A stretch of DNA of 64,000 nt from UBA10649 sp965278965 (GTDB taxonomy: Bacteria > Actinomycetota > Actinomycetes > S36-B12): positions 2,170,001-2,234,000 of the forward strand of contig OZ257127.1 of the NCBI GenBank assembly GCA_965278965.1, in the 5' to 3' direction. Under the pieces are notes generated by a model. It was not told the DNA's origin, searched no databases, and worked only from the letters and a program-made list of their open reading frames with translations. The position numbers were made by a program, and so were the translations under genes. How positions within the stretch are numbered: position 1 is the first letter of the stretch; every line of letters starts with the position of its first letter. Of the stretch, positions 39,883-46,526 are shown one piece after another.

Positions 39883-40665
39883 ATGGTCGGGAACGTGCCG
39901 GCGGCGACCCGCGCGCTCGCAGCGCTGCGCGTCCTCGCAGCTGCCCCGGGACCGATGACCGCGAGCGCGCTCGCCCGCGAGCTCGGTGTCCCGCGTTCCT
40001 CGACGTACCACCTGCTCGCCGCGATGGCGGCCGAGGGCTTCGTCGTGCACTACCCGGAGGAGGAGCGATGGGGGCTCGGGGTCGCGGCCTTCGAGATCGG
40101 CGCGGCCTACCTGCGGCATGAGCCGCTTGAGCGGCTCGGCCGACCAGTCGTCGTGCGGCTGGCGGACCAGGCGGCTCGGATCCAGCCCGTGGTCGCGCAC
40201 CTCGGCGTCCTGCTCGGCCGGGAGACGGTCTACCTCGTCCGGGAGGGGACACCCGTACCGGTGACGGTCCTCGTCGAGGTGGGCGTGCGACTGCCCGCGT
40301 CGTTGACGGCGTCCGGACGGGCCATGCTCGCCGGCCTGCCCGCCGCGCAGGTCCGAGTGCTGTTCGGTTCTCGCGAGTGGCTCGTCGACCGCACCGGCCG
40401 CGGGCCGCTCACGCCGTCGGCGCTCACCCGGCTGCTGGCGGCGGAGCGCGCGAGCGGCTGGGCACAGGAGGACGGCTTCATCGTCGATGGCTTCTCGTCG
40501 GTCGCCGCGGCGGCGCTGGACCACGACGGCCGCCCGGTCGCGTCGCTGGGGTTGACGTTCCGCTCCGACCGCGCGGACGATGCGCAGCGCACCGCGCTGG
40601 CCGGGCTCGCGGTGCGCGCAGCGCGAGAACTGACCCGCCGCCTCAGCAGCAAGGGGACCCCATGA
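39883..40665 (+). CDS. IclR-family transcriptional regulator
   Basis: Regulator of 260 aa. An N-terminal winged helix-turn-helix (residues about 5-65, MTASALARELGVPRSSTYHLLAAM) is followed by an IclR effector-binding domain (VAHLGVLLGRETVYLVREG, SLTASGRAMLAG, GFSSVAAAALDHDGRPVASLGLTF). Its position, divergent from hutU-hutI and directly upstream of hutG, suggests that it controls histidine utilisation, with urocanate or a later intermediate as the effector. That is inference. The ATG at 39883 has a GGGAGG ribosome site within the tail of a palindromic repeat. Confidence 0.88.
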   Translation: MVGNVPAATRALAALRVLAAAPGPMTASALARELGVPRSSTYHLLAAMAAEGFVVHYPEEERWGLGVAAFEIGAAYLRHEPLERLGRPVVVRLADQAARIQPVVAHLGVLLGRETVYLVREGTPVPVTVLVEVGVRLPASLTASGRAMLAGLPAAQVRVLFGSREWLVDRTGRGPLTPSALTRLLAAERASGWAQEDGFIVDGFSSVAAAALDHDGRPVASLGLTFRSDRADDAQRTALAGLAVRAARELTRRLSSKGTP

Positions 40666-40742
40666 CCGCCGACGCGCCTCTAGTGGTCGCTATCTGTCCT
40701 GATATGTCCGTTTGTAACGACCACATGAGGCGCGTCGGCGGG
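40666..40742 (+). repeat. Palindromic repeat family 1, copy 2
   Basis: Inverted repeat arms 40666-40689 and 40718-40742 match except for a 3-base block. The centre contains ATGTCCGTTT at 40704-40713. It begins right after the IclR stop and runs into the GGGGAGG ribosome site of hutG, so the hairpin could affect hutG translation. Confidence 0.85.
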
Positions 40743-40750
40743 GGGAGGTC

Positions 40751-41647
40751 GTGACGGACGACCCGCGCTGGCCACGGGCGAGCGCGTGGCTCGCGGCGGG
40801 CGGCCTCCCGGCCGACCTGGCGGTGCTCGGAGTCCCGGCGAACCGGACCTCCATCAGCCCGACCGGCGCGCACACCACGCCGGCCGCAGTTCGCGACGCC
40901 CTCTCCCGGTACTCGACGTTCGCGTGTTCGTCCGGGTCCGACGTGGGCACGCTGGTCGCCCACGACGCGGGCGACGTCGATGACCCCGACGGGCCCGGCG
41001 GCGAGGAGCGTACGAGCGACCGTGTCGCCGAGCTCGTCACCGGCGCGCGCCTGGTCGTCGCCCTGGGCGGGGACAACTCGATCACGTACGCGGTCGCGCG
41101 CGGGGCATGGCGCGGGCAGGAGGACCGCGCCGGCCTCATCACGCTCGACGCGCACCACGACCTGCGCGACGGCGTGAGCAACGGCTCACCGGTCCGCCGG
41201 CTGGTCGAGTCCGGACTGTCGGGCCGTCGGATCGTCCAGATCGGGATCGCCGACTTCGCCAACTCGGCGGAGTACGCGGCGCGCGCCCGCGACCTCGGGA
41301 TCCACGTGATCGCCCGCGACGTTCTGCACCGACGCCCGCTCGCCGACGCGTGGGGCGAGGCGATCGACGTGGCGGGCGCCGGCGGCGGCCCGATCCATGT
41401 CGACCTCGATGTCGACGTGTGCGACCGGTCCGTCGTCCCGGCATGCCCGGCCGCCGCGCCTGGCGGGCTGTCGGCGACGGAGCTGCGCGAGGCGGCGCGC
41501 CTGGCCGGCCGCACGCGTCAGGTCACGTCCATCGACATCACGGAGATCGACGCGACGGCGGACGCTCCAGACCAGCGGACGGTGCGGCTCGGTGCCCTGC
41601 TCGTGCTGGAGGCCGCTGCCGGGCTGGCGCTGCGGACCGTGCGCTAA
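40751..41647 (+). CDS. hutG: Arginase-family hydrolase, probable formimidoylglutamase
   Basis: Ureohydrolase-fold enzyme (298 aa). By context it hydrolyses N-formimidoyl-L-glutamate to glutamate and formamide, completing histidine degradation. Manganese ligands are seen in LDAHHD (132-137) and HVDLDVDVCD (Asp218, Asp220, Asp222). The first metal motif, GGDHS or GGGHE in relatives, reads GGDNS (106-110), replacing a histidine ligand by Asn109. The GTG start at 40751 is close behind GGGGAGG. It lies downstream of the IclR gene in the same direction. The assignment rests on the hut neighbours; arginase or agmatinase activity is a less likely alternative. Confidence 0.82.
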   Translation: MTDDPRWPRASAWLAAGGLPADLAVLGVPANRTSISPTGAHTTPAAVRDALSRYSTFACSSGSDVGTLVAHDAGDVDDPDGPGGEERTSDRVAELVTGARLVVALGGDNSITYAVARGAWRGQEDRAGLITLDAHHDLRDGVSNGSPVRRLVESGLSGRRIVQIGIADFANSAEYAARARDLGIHVIARDVLHRRPLADAWGEAIDVAGAGGGPIHVDLDVDVCDRSVVPACPAAAPGGLSATELREAARLAGRTRQVTSIDITEIDATADAPDQRTVRLGALLVLEAAAGLALRTVR

Positions 41648-41657
41648 GCGGTCGCGG

Positions 41658-42158
41658 CTAGTCGTTACGTCGGGCGACGTCGGCGCTCAGGACGGTGGCG
41701 AACGTCGTCCACCCGACCTCCGGGACGGCCAGCAGTGCCGCCGTCCGATCGACGCGGGCGGCCCGCTCGGCGTAGGCGGCCATGACCAGGGCGAGCGCCG
41801 CGGCGTCCGCGGTCGCGAGCCACCGGCGCTGGCTGCCGAATGCGAGCGGGGTGTACGCGGTGCGCAACCCGATCGCCGCTACCCACAGCGCGAGCGCCTG
41901 TCGCCGGGCGGGGTTGTCCGTGCTTGCCTCCCAGACCCGCCACGCTGACGTGCCGCCCAGGACGTTGAGCGTCGACCACGCGATCGGGAACGCCGCCGGC
42001 GGCGGCGCGAACGCGGGCTGGTCCAGGCGGCGGTAGTCCGTACGCACGTCGTTGGTCATCGCCATCGAGGCGGCCTGGCCGAGCGCGTAGGTACCGACGA
42101 ACCCCGCCCACCGCCCCGCCTTGGCAGCCAGGTCTCGCACGTCCAGTCGTCGTCCCAT
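41658..42158 (-). CDS. TspO/MBR-family membrane protein
   Basis: Small polytopic protein (166 aa) with about five hydrophobic helices. PAFAPPPAAFPIAWSTLNVLGGTSAWRVWE corresponds to the conserved loop and second helix of TspO/translocator proteins, where most members have W-x-P-P...FP-x-VW. The many tryptophans and the short length fit the family. TspO proteins bind porphyrins and other hydrophobic ligands and are linked to oxidative stress in bacteria. The ATG at 42158 has no strong Shine-Dalgarno; longer starts run into the dnaK control region and are not preferred. It converges on hutG with a 10-nt gap. Confidence 0.72.
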   Translation of the reverse strand: MGRRLDVRDLAAKAGRWAGFVGTYALGQAASMAMTNDVRTDYRRLDQPAFAPPPAAFPIAWSTLNVLGGTSAWRVWEASTDNPARRQALALWVAAIGLRTAYTPLAFGSQRRWLATADAAALALVMAAYAERAARVDRTAALLAVPEVGWTTFATVLSADVARRND

Positions 42159-42286
42159 GGCCGAGGTGTACCCCGGGGCAACACCCTCAACCACGCCGGG
42201 CCTCCGCAGCGGCCTGACGGTTCGCCCGTTTTGTCCGGGCTGCGCGCTCGCGCCCGACCACATTCCCGAAAAAAGTTCGCTGATCG

Positions 42287-42313
42287 GGGAATGAGGCCGC
42301 TCTGAGCCGGGTT
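42287..42313 (+). promoter_or_regulatory. SigH/SigR-type promoter of the dnaK operon
   Basis: GGGAAT at 42287-42292 is followed after 18 nt by GTT at 42311-42313. This is the GGAAT-N18-GTT pattern of the actinobacterial thiol-stress and heat sigma factors SigR/SigH. The predicted start of transcription is near 42320, just before the HAIR operator. Confidence 0.65.
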
Positions 42314-42323
42314 GGCGTAGATA

Positions 42324-42344
42324 GTTGAGCCATACCGACTCAAA
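42324..42344 (+). promoter_or_regulatory. HAIR operator for HspR
   Basis: TTGAG (42325-42329), 9 nt, CTCAA (42339-42343) matches the HAIR inverted repeat (CTTGAGT-N7-ACTCAAG) in all five core bases of each arm. It lies at about +5 to +25 of the predicted transcript, where bound HspR would block RNA polymerase. Confidence 0.8.
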
Positions 42345-42439
42345 GAGTCTGAGCCTGAGGTTGCCTGATCACCGAGGCTCGGGCCACACTGGATGAAGAC
42401 ACCCGGGAGACCGGACGACCACGAAGGAGCACCACCACC

Positions 42440-44284
42440 ATGGCCCGAGCAGTGGGTATCGACCTGGGCACGACCAACTCGGTCGTCTCCGTCCTTGAGG
42501 GCGGGGAGCCGGTCGTCATCGCGAACGCCGAGGGAGCACGGACCACGCCGTCCGTCGTCGCGTTCGCCAAGAACGGAGAGGTCCTCGTCGGCGAGGTCGC
42601 CAAGCGGCAGGCCGTCACGAACGTGGACCGCACCGTCCGCAGCGTCAAGCGCCACATGGGCACGACCTGGACCGTCGACATCGACGGCAAGGCGTACACG
42701 GCGCAGGAGATCAGCGCCCGCACCCTGGGCAAGCTCAAGCGCGACGCCGAGGCGTACCTCGGGGAGAGCGTGACCGACGCGGTCATCACCGTGCCGGCGT
42801 ACTTCAGCGACTCCGAGCGGCAGGCGACCAAGGAGGCCGGCGAGATCGCGGGCCTGAACGTCCTGCGCATCATCAACGAGCCGACCGCCGCCGCGCTGGC
42901 CTACGGCCTCGACAAGGGCGACACCGAGCAGACGATCCTGGTCTTCGACCTCGGCGGTGGCACGTTCGACGTGTCTCTGCTGGAGATCGGCGACGGCGTC
43001 GTCGAGGTCAAGGCGACCAGTGGCGACAACCACCTCGGTGGCGACGACTGGGACAACAAGGTCGTCGACTGGCTCGTGACCAACTTCAAGAACGCGCACG
43101 GCGTCGACCTGTCCAAGGACAAGATGGCGATGCAGCGCCTGCGTGAGGCGGCCGAGAAGGCGAAGATCGAGCTGTCCAGCTCGATGCAGACCTCGATCAA
43201 CCTGCCGTACATCACGGCCAGCGCCGAGGGCCCGCTGCACCTGGACGAGACCTTGTCCCGTGCGCAGTTCGAGTCCTTGACCGCCGACCTGCTTGAGCGC
43301 ACCAAGGCGCCGTTCCAGGCCGTGCTCAAGGACGCGGGCATCTCCGTCGACGGCATCGACCAGGTCGTCCTCGTCGGCGGTTCCACCCGCATGCCGGCCG
43401 TCACGGATCTGGTGAAGTCGGAGACCGGCAAGGAGCCGAACAAGTCCGTGAACCCGGACGAGGTCGTTGCGATCGGCGCGGCGCTCCAGGCCGGCGTGCT
43501 CAAGGGCGAGGTCAAGGACGTCCTGCTGCTCGACGTGACCCCGCTGTCGCTGGGTATCGAGACCAAGGGCGGCGTGATGACGCGGCTCATCGAGCGCAAC
43601 ACGACGATCCCGACCAAGCGCTCGGAGATCTTCACGACGGCCGACGACAACCAGCCGTCCGTGCTCATCCAGGTCTACCAGGGCGAGCGGGAGATGGCGG
43701 CGTACAACAAGCGGCTCGGCACGTTCGAGCTGACCGGCCTGCCGCCGGCGCCGCGGGGCATCCCGCAGGTCGAGGTCACCTTCGACATCGACGCGAACGG
43801 CATCGTGCACGTGTCCGCCAAGGACATGGCCACGGGCAAGGAGCAGTCGATGACGATCAGCGGCGGCTCGGCTCTCGGCAAGGACGAGATCGACCGGATG
43901 ATGCGCGAGGCCGAGCAGCACGCCGAGGAGGACAAGACCCGGCGTGAGGAGGTCGAGGTCCGCAACAGCGCCGAGGGGCTGGTCTACCAGACCGAGAAGT
44001 TCCTCGCCGATAACGCGGACAAGGTCCCGGCGGACGCCAAGGCGAACGTCGACGGGCCGCTCGCGGAGCTGAAGAAGGCGATCGACGACAACGACGTCCC
44101 AGCGATGCGCACCGCGACCGACAAGGTCGCTCAGGCCAGCCAGGCGCTCGGTGCCGCCATGTACACGATGGCGCAGGAGCAGCAGGCCGGTGCGGGCGCG
44201 GCGGATGCGGCGGACGAGGCGGCGCAGACCGCTGAGGACGACGTCGTCGACGCGGAGATCGTTGACGAGGGTGAGAGCAAGTGA
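42440..44284 (+). CDS. dnaK: Chaperone DnaK (Hsp70)
   Basis: Hsp70 chaperone (614 aa). The N-terminal ATPase contains VGIDLGTTNS (4-13), VITVPAYFSDSERQATK, IINEPTAAALAYGLDKG and VLVGGSTRMPAV. After the linker DVLLLDVTPLSLG comes the substrate-binding domain and helical lid, ending in an acidic tail (AEIVDEGESK). It binds unfolded segments in an ATP-controlled cycle with DnaJ and GrpE. The ATG has AAGGAG about 10 nt upstream. It is first of the operon dnaK-grpE-dnaJ-hspR-clpB, with a SigH/SigR-type promoter and a HAIR operator upstream. Confidence 0.98.
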   Translation: MARAVGIDLGTTNSVVSVLEGGEPVVIANAEGARTTPSVVAFAKNGEVLVGEVAKRQAVTNVDRTVRSVKRHMGTTWTVDIDGKAYTAQEISARTLGKLKRDAEAYLGESVTDAVITVPAYFSDSERQATKEAGEIAGLNVLRIINEPTAAALAYGLDKGDTEQTILVFDLGGGTFDVSLLEIGDGVVEVKATSGDNHLGGDDWDNKVVDWLVTNFKNAHGVDLSKDKMAMQRLREAAEKAKIELSSSMQTSINLPYITASAEGPLHLDETLSRAQFESLTADLLERTKAPFQAVLKDAGISVDGIDQVVLVGGSTRMPAVTDLVKSETGKEPNKSVNPDEVVAIGAALQAGVLKGEVKDVLLLDVTPLSLGIETKGGVMTRLIERNTTIPTKRSEIFTTADDNQPSVLIQVYQGEREMAAYNKRLGTFELTGLPPAPRGIPQVEVTFDIDANGIVHVSAKDMATGKEQSMTISGGSALGKDEIDRMMREAEQHAEEDKTRREEVEVRNSAEGLVYQTEKFLADNADKVPADAKANVDGPLAELKKAIDDNDVPAMRTATDKVAQASQALGAAMYTMAQEQQAGAGAADAADEAAQTAEDDVVDAEIVDEGESK

Positions 44285-44880
44285 GCGAGCACGAGCACGA
44301 GGGTCCGCGCGTCACCGACCGACGACGCGTCGACCCTGACTCGGGGGAGGTGCGCCAGCCGGCTCAGCCGGCTGGCGCGCCGTCCGCCGGCGACGGCCTG
44401 GACGCGGAGGCGACGCTGGCGCAGGCCGTCGACGCGGCGCTCGCCGACGCGGACGTCGCCGGGGCCGGGGCGCGCGACCAGGTGGCCGAGCTGACTGCCG
44501 ACCTCCAGCGTGTGCACGCCGAGTACGCCAACTACCGCAAGCGTGTCGAGCGCGACCGCGAGCTCATCCGTACGACCGCCGTCGGCGGCGTGCTGACCGA
44601 GCTGCTCAGCGTGCTCGACGACGTCGACCGGGCTCGCCAGCACGGTGAGCTCGAGGGTGCGTTCAAGTCAGTGGGCGAGTCGATCGAGGCGACGCTCGCG
44701 CGGCTCGGGCTCGAGCGGTTCGGCGCCGCGGGCGACGCGTTCGACCCGCACCAGCACGAGGCGCTCACGCACGAGGAGTCGGCCGAGGTCGAGGTGCCGA
44801 CCGTTACCGCGGTCTACCAGCCGGGCTACCGCTACGCCGACCGCGTGCTGCGGCCGGCCCGTGTGGCCGTCGCGGCCTGA
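44281..44880 (+). CDS. grpE: Nucleotide exchange factor GrpE
   Basis: DnaK nucleotide exchange factor (199 aa). A disordered acidic and Ala/Pro-rich N-terminus is followed by a long coiled coil (DQVAELTADLQRVHAEYANYRKRVERDRE) and the C-terminal beta domain (FDPHQHEALTHEES, then AVYQPGYRYADRVLRPARVAVA), both diagnostic. It speeds ADP release from DnaK and may act as a thermosensor. The GTG start overlaps the dnaK stop by 4 nt (GTGA), so synthesis is coupled. Confidence 0.97.
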   Translation: MSEHEHEGPRVTDRRRVDPDSGEVRQPAQPAGAPSAGDGLDAEATLAQAVDAALADADVAGAGARDQVAELTADLQRVHAEYANYRKRVERDRELIRTTAVGGVLTELLSVLDDVDRARQHGELEGAFKSVGESIEATLARLGLERFGAAGDAFDPHQHEALTHEESAEVEVPTVTAVYQPGYRYADRVLRPARVAVAA

Positions 44881-44919
44881 CGCGGCTGCAGGACCAGGAC
44901 GAGGAGCAGACGGGACAGC

Positions 44920-46089
44920 GTGAACAAGGACTGGCTCGAGAAGGACTTCTACGCCGTGCTCGGCGTGGCCAAGGACGCCACGCCCGCGGAGATCAAGAAG
45001 AAGTACCGGTCCCTGGCCCGTGAGCTCCACCCGGACAAGAACCCGGGGGACAAGGCGGCGGAGGAGCGGTTCAAGGCCGTGTCCGAGGCCTACGACGTCC
45101 TCTCGGATGCGACGAAGCGCAAGGAGTACGACGAGGCGCGCTCGCTCTTCGCCGGTGGCGGCTTCCGGCCGGGCTCGGGCGGTGGGGGTGGCGGCTTCGG
45201 CGGACGTCAGCAGTACGACGTCAACGTCGAGGACATGTTCGGCCAGGACTCCGGCGGATTCGGGGAGTTCCTCGGCGGCATCTTCAACCGCGGGCGGCCC
45301 CGCTCTCCGCAGCCGCGGCGCGGCCAGGACCTGGAGAGCTCGCTCACGCTGTCGTTCGACGACGCGCTGGACGGCGTGACCGTGCCGTTGCGGCTGTCGA
45401 CCGATGCGCCGTGCAGCGCGTGCCATGGCACCGGGGCGAAGTCCGGCACGGTCCCGCGAGTCTGCCCGACGTGCGAGGGCACGGGGCAGACGTCCCGCAA
45501 CGCCGGGGGCTTCGCGTTCTCCGACCCCTGCGTGACGTGCCGCGGCCGCGGTCTGTTCGTCGATGACCCATGCCCGGTGTGCCACGGGTCGGGCCGGGGG
45601 CTGAGCGCGCGAACGGTGCAGGCGCGGATCCCGGCGGGAGTCAAGAACGGAGCCCGGATCCGGCTCAAGGGCAAGGGCGGCGCGGGTGAGAAGGGCGGTC
45701 CGTCTGGCGACCTCCTCATCGACGTCAGCGTCGCGCCGGACCCGGTGTTCGACCGCAAGGCCGACAACATCACGGTGACCGTCCCCGTCACGTTCGCCGA
45801 GGCGGCGCTCGGCGCCGACATCAAGGTGCCGACGCCGCGGGGCGGTTCCGTCACCGTGAAGGTCCCGGCCGGAACGGCGAACGGCCGCACCTTCCGGGTG
45901 CGGGGGAAGGGGATCCGGCGCAAGGACGGCACGAACGGCGACCTGCTGGCGACGGTCGAGGTCGTCGTGCCGCAGCAGCTGTCGGACGACGCACGCGACG
46001 CGCTGCGCCAGTTCGCCGAGGCGACGACCGACCACGACCCGCGCACGGACCTGTTCGCCCTGGCGGATCGGCCACGGACCTCGCCGTGA
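44920..46089 (+). CDS. dnaJ: Chaperone DnaJ (DnaJ1 type)
   Basis: Hsp40 co-chaperone (389 aa). The J domain contains the HPD motif (ELHPDKNPG). It is followed by a Gly/Phe-rich linker (residues about 80-130), a zinc-finger region with four CxxCxGxG-type repeats (CSACHGTG, CPTCEGTG, CVTCRGRG, CPVCHGSG) and the C-terminal substrate-binding domains. It delivers clients to DnaK and stimulates its ATPase. The GTG start lies 39 nt after grpE. The stop overlaps the hspR start. The N-terminus KDWLEKDFYAVLGV is typical of the DnaJ1 copy in dnaK operons of actinobacteria. Confidence 0.97.
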   Translation: MNKDWLEKDFYAVLGVAKDATPAEIKKKYRSLARELHPDKNPGDKAAEERFKAVSEAYDVLSDATKRKEYDEARSLFAGGGFRPGSGGGGGGFGGRQQYDVNVEDMFGQDSGGFGEFLGGIFNRGRPRSPQPRRGQDLESSLTLSFDDALDGVTVPLRLSTDAPCSACHGTGAKSGTVPRVCPTCEGTGQTSRNAGGFAFSDPCVTCRGRGLFVDDPCPVCHGSGRGLSARTVQARIPAGVKNGARIRLKGKGGAGEKGGPSGDLLIDVSVAPDPVFDRKADNITVTVPVTFAEAALGADIKVPTPRGGSVTVKVPAGTANGRTFRVRGKGIRRKDGTNGDLLATVEVVVPQQLSDDARDALRQFAEATTDHDPRTDLFALADRPRTSP

Positions 46090-46478
46090 GCGGGGCAGGA
46101 GCGAGCGCGCAGCCGGCCGGGCGGCCGGCTCCGCCGGCGCGTACCGGCTTCTCGGTCGCGGACGACGCCCCCGTCTACGCGATCTCCGTCGCCGCCCAGC
46201 TGGCCGGTCTGCACCCGCAGACCCTGCGGCAGTACGACCGGCTCGGCCTGGTCACGCCGACGCGTGTGGGCGGGCGCAACCGGCTCTACTCGGCGAACGA
46301 CATCGCCCGGCTGCACGAGATCGCCGACCTGTCGACACACGGACTGTCGCTGGAGGGAATCCGGCGGATCCTGGACCTGCAGGCCGAGGTCGCAGCACTG
46401 CGCCGGGCACTGGCCGAGGTGCGCCGCGACCAGGCCTCCACCGCGCTGGTCGTCTGGCGTCCCGGCCGACCGGCCTGA
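46086..46478 (+). CDS. hspR: Heat-shock repressor HspR (MerR family)
   Basis: MerR-type regulator (130 aa) that represses the dnaK operon by binding HAIR sites, with DnaK as corepressor in related bacteria. The winged helix (VYAISVAAQLAGLHPQTLRQYDRLGLVTPTRVGGRNRLYS) and HEIADLSTHGLSLEGIRRIL are characteristic. A short coiled coil (LQAEVAALRRALAEVRRD) follows. The N-terminal 25 residues are Ala/Pro-rich. The GTG start overlaps the dnaJ stop by 4 nt. The HAIR operator upstream of dnaK closes a negative feedback loop. Confidence 0.95.
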   Translation: MSGAGASAQPAGRPAPPARTGFSVADDAPVYAISVAAQLAGLHPQTLRQYDRLGLVTPTRVGGRNRLYSANDIARLHEIADLSTHGLSLEGIRRILDLQAEVAALRRALAEVRRDQASTALVVWRPGRPA

Positions 46479-46526
46479 CCACGCACGACGATTCGACCCG
46501 CACGAGAGCACACGAGGACTGATCAG

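Larger units (their letters stand above)
42159..42439. other. dnaK control region, no gene
   Basis: The 281-nt gap between the TspO-like gene and dnaK holds the heat-shock promoter, a HAIR operator and an inverted repeat CATTCCCGA / TCGGGGAATG (42261-42293). The right arm of that repeat is part of the -35 element. Confidence 0.8.

Noticed and set aside
37717..40569. Long plus-strand frame across hutI and hutU running into the IclR gene
   Set aside because: Only the part from 39883 has a recognisable family (IclR). The rest is the shadow of the hutI and hutU coding strands.
42056..43921. 621-codon minus-strand frame opposite dnaK
   Set aside because: A shadow of dnaK codon bias; it crosses the HAIR promoter region and shows no family motifs.
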